A stretch of DNA of 5,454 nucleotides from Acholeplasmataceae bacterium. GTDB lineage: Bacteria > Bacillota_I > Bacilli_A > Acholeplasmatales > Acholeplasmataceae. The position numbers were made by a program, and so were the translations under genes. Position 1 is the stretch's first letter; each line of letters opens with the position of its first letter. The stretch covers positions 1 through 5,454 of the forward strand of contig JAQVBA010000067.1 in the NCBI GenBank assembly GCA_028690555.1, written 5' to 3'. Below the pieces are notes generated by a model, which did not search any database, was not told where the DNA came from, and was given only the letters and a program-made list of their open reading frames with translations. Below are positions 5,374-5,454 of this stretch, in pieces.

Positions 5374-5454
5374 ATGCGTCGAATGATGATTTTGGGATTA
5401 ATTCTATTAACCTCTCTTTTTTTAATATCTTTTGAGGTTCAAGCAGAAGAGTAT
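5374..5454 (+). CDS. N-terminus of a secreted protein with a Sec signal peptide (3' partial)
   Basis: An open frame from ATG 5374 runs off the right edge after 27 codons, with AAGGAG at 5360-5365 eight bases upstream. The residues form a textbook Sec signal peptide: a basic start MRRMM, a hydrophobic core of about 15 residues (ILGLILLTSLFLISF), then VQA followed by EEY. VQA fits the small-x-alanine rule for signal peptidase I cleavage. There is no cysteine, so it is not a lipoprotein. The mature protein lies outside the window and its function cannot be inferred. It is transcribed divergently from the M20 peptidase gene. Confidence 0.8.
   Translation, partial: MRRMMILGLILLTSLFLISFEVQAEEY

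Overview
The window comes from a low-GC bacterium that uses the standard genetic code. The sequence is strongly AT-rich. Every tryptophan I checked is TGG, and TGA serves as the stop of the 286-969 gene. The ribosome binding sites are AAGGAG-like and the terminators are Rho-independent. This fits a low-GC Bacillota or a standard-code Mycoplasmatota member (an Acholeplasma-type organism is a reasonable guess). Code-4 mycoplasmas are unlikely. The assignment is an inference from composition and gene style, not from a marker gene.

Layout from left to right: (1) the 3' end of an unrecognised plus-strand gene, closed by a terminator at 225-250. (2) A 227-residue polytopic membrane protein (286-969) with its own extended -10 promoter; its C-terminal segment resembles the eukaryotic Mpv17/PMP22 signature. 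(3) A 121-base leader with a strong Shine-Dalgarno, a five-codon mini-ORF and an 18-bp near-palindrome that overlaps the start codon of a glycerate kinase gene (1091-2218). A perfect 13-bp terminator hairpin follows. (4) A YfcC-family membrane transporter, best started at 2349. (5) A convergent minus-strand gene for a membrane-anchored M20-family zinc peptidase, best started at 5223; a terminator hairpin in the 16-base gap serves it. (6) A divergent intergenic region and the first 27 codons of a secreted protein with a Sec signal peptide, cut by the right edge.

Most genes appear to be separate transcription units. Glycerate kinase should feed D-glycerate into lower glycolysis as 2-phosphoglycerate. 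The YfcC transporter and the M20 peptidase sit tail to tail and may form a transport-plus-hydrolysis pair for peptides or N-acyl amino acids, but that is only contextual inference. I see no CRISPR array, insertion sequence, RNA gene, phage gene or defence system. No intergenic stretch exceeds about 150 bases. The most unusual element is the leader and overlap arrangement in front of glycerate kinase. The rest looks like ordinary chromosomal housekeeping and accessory metabolism.
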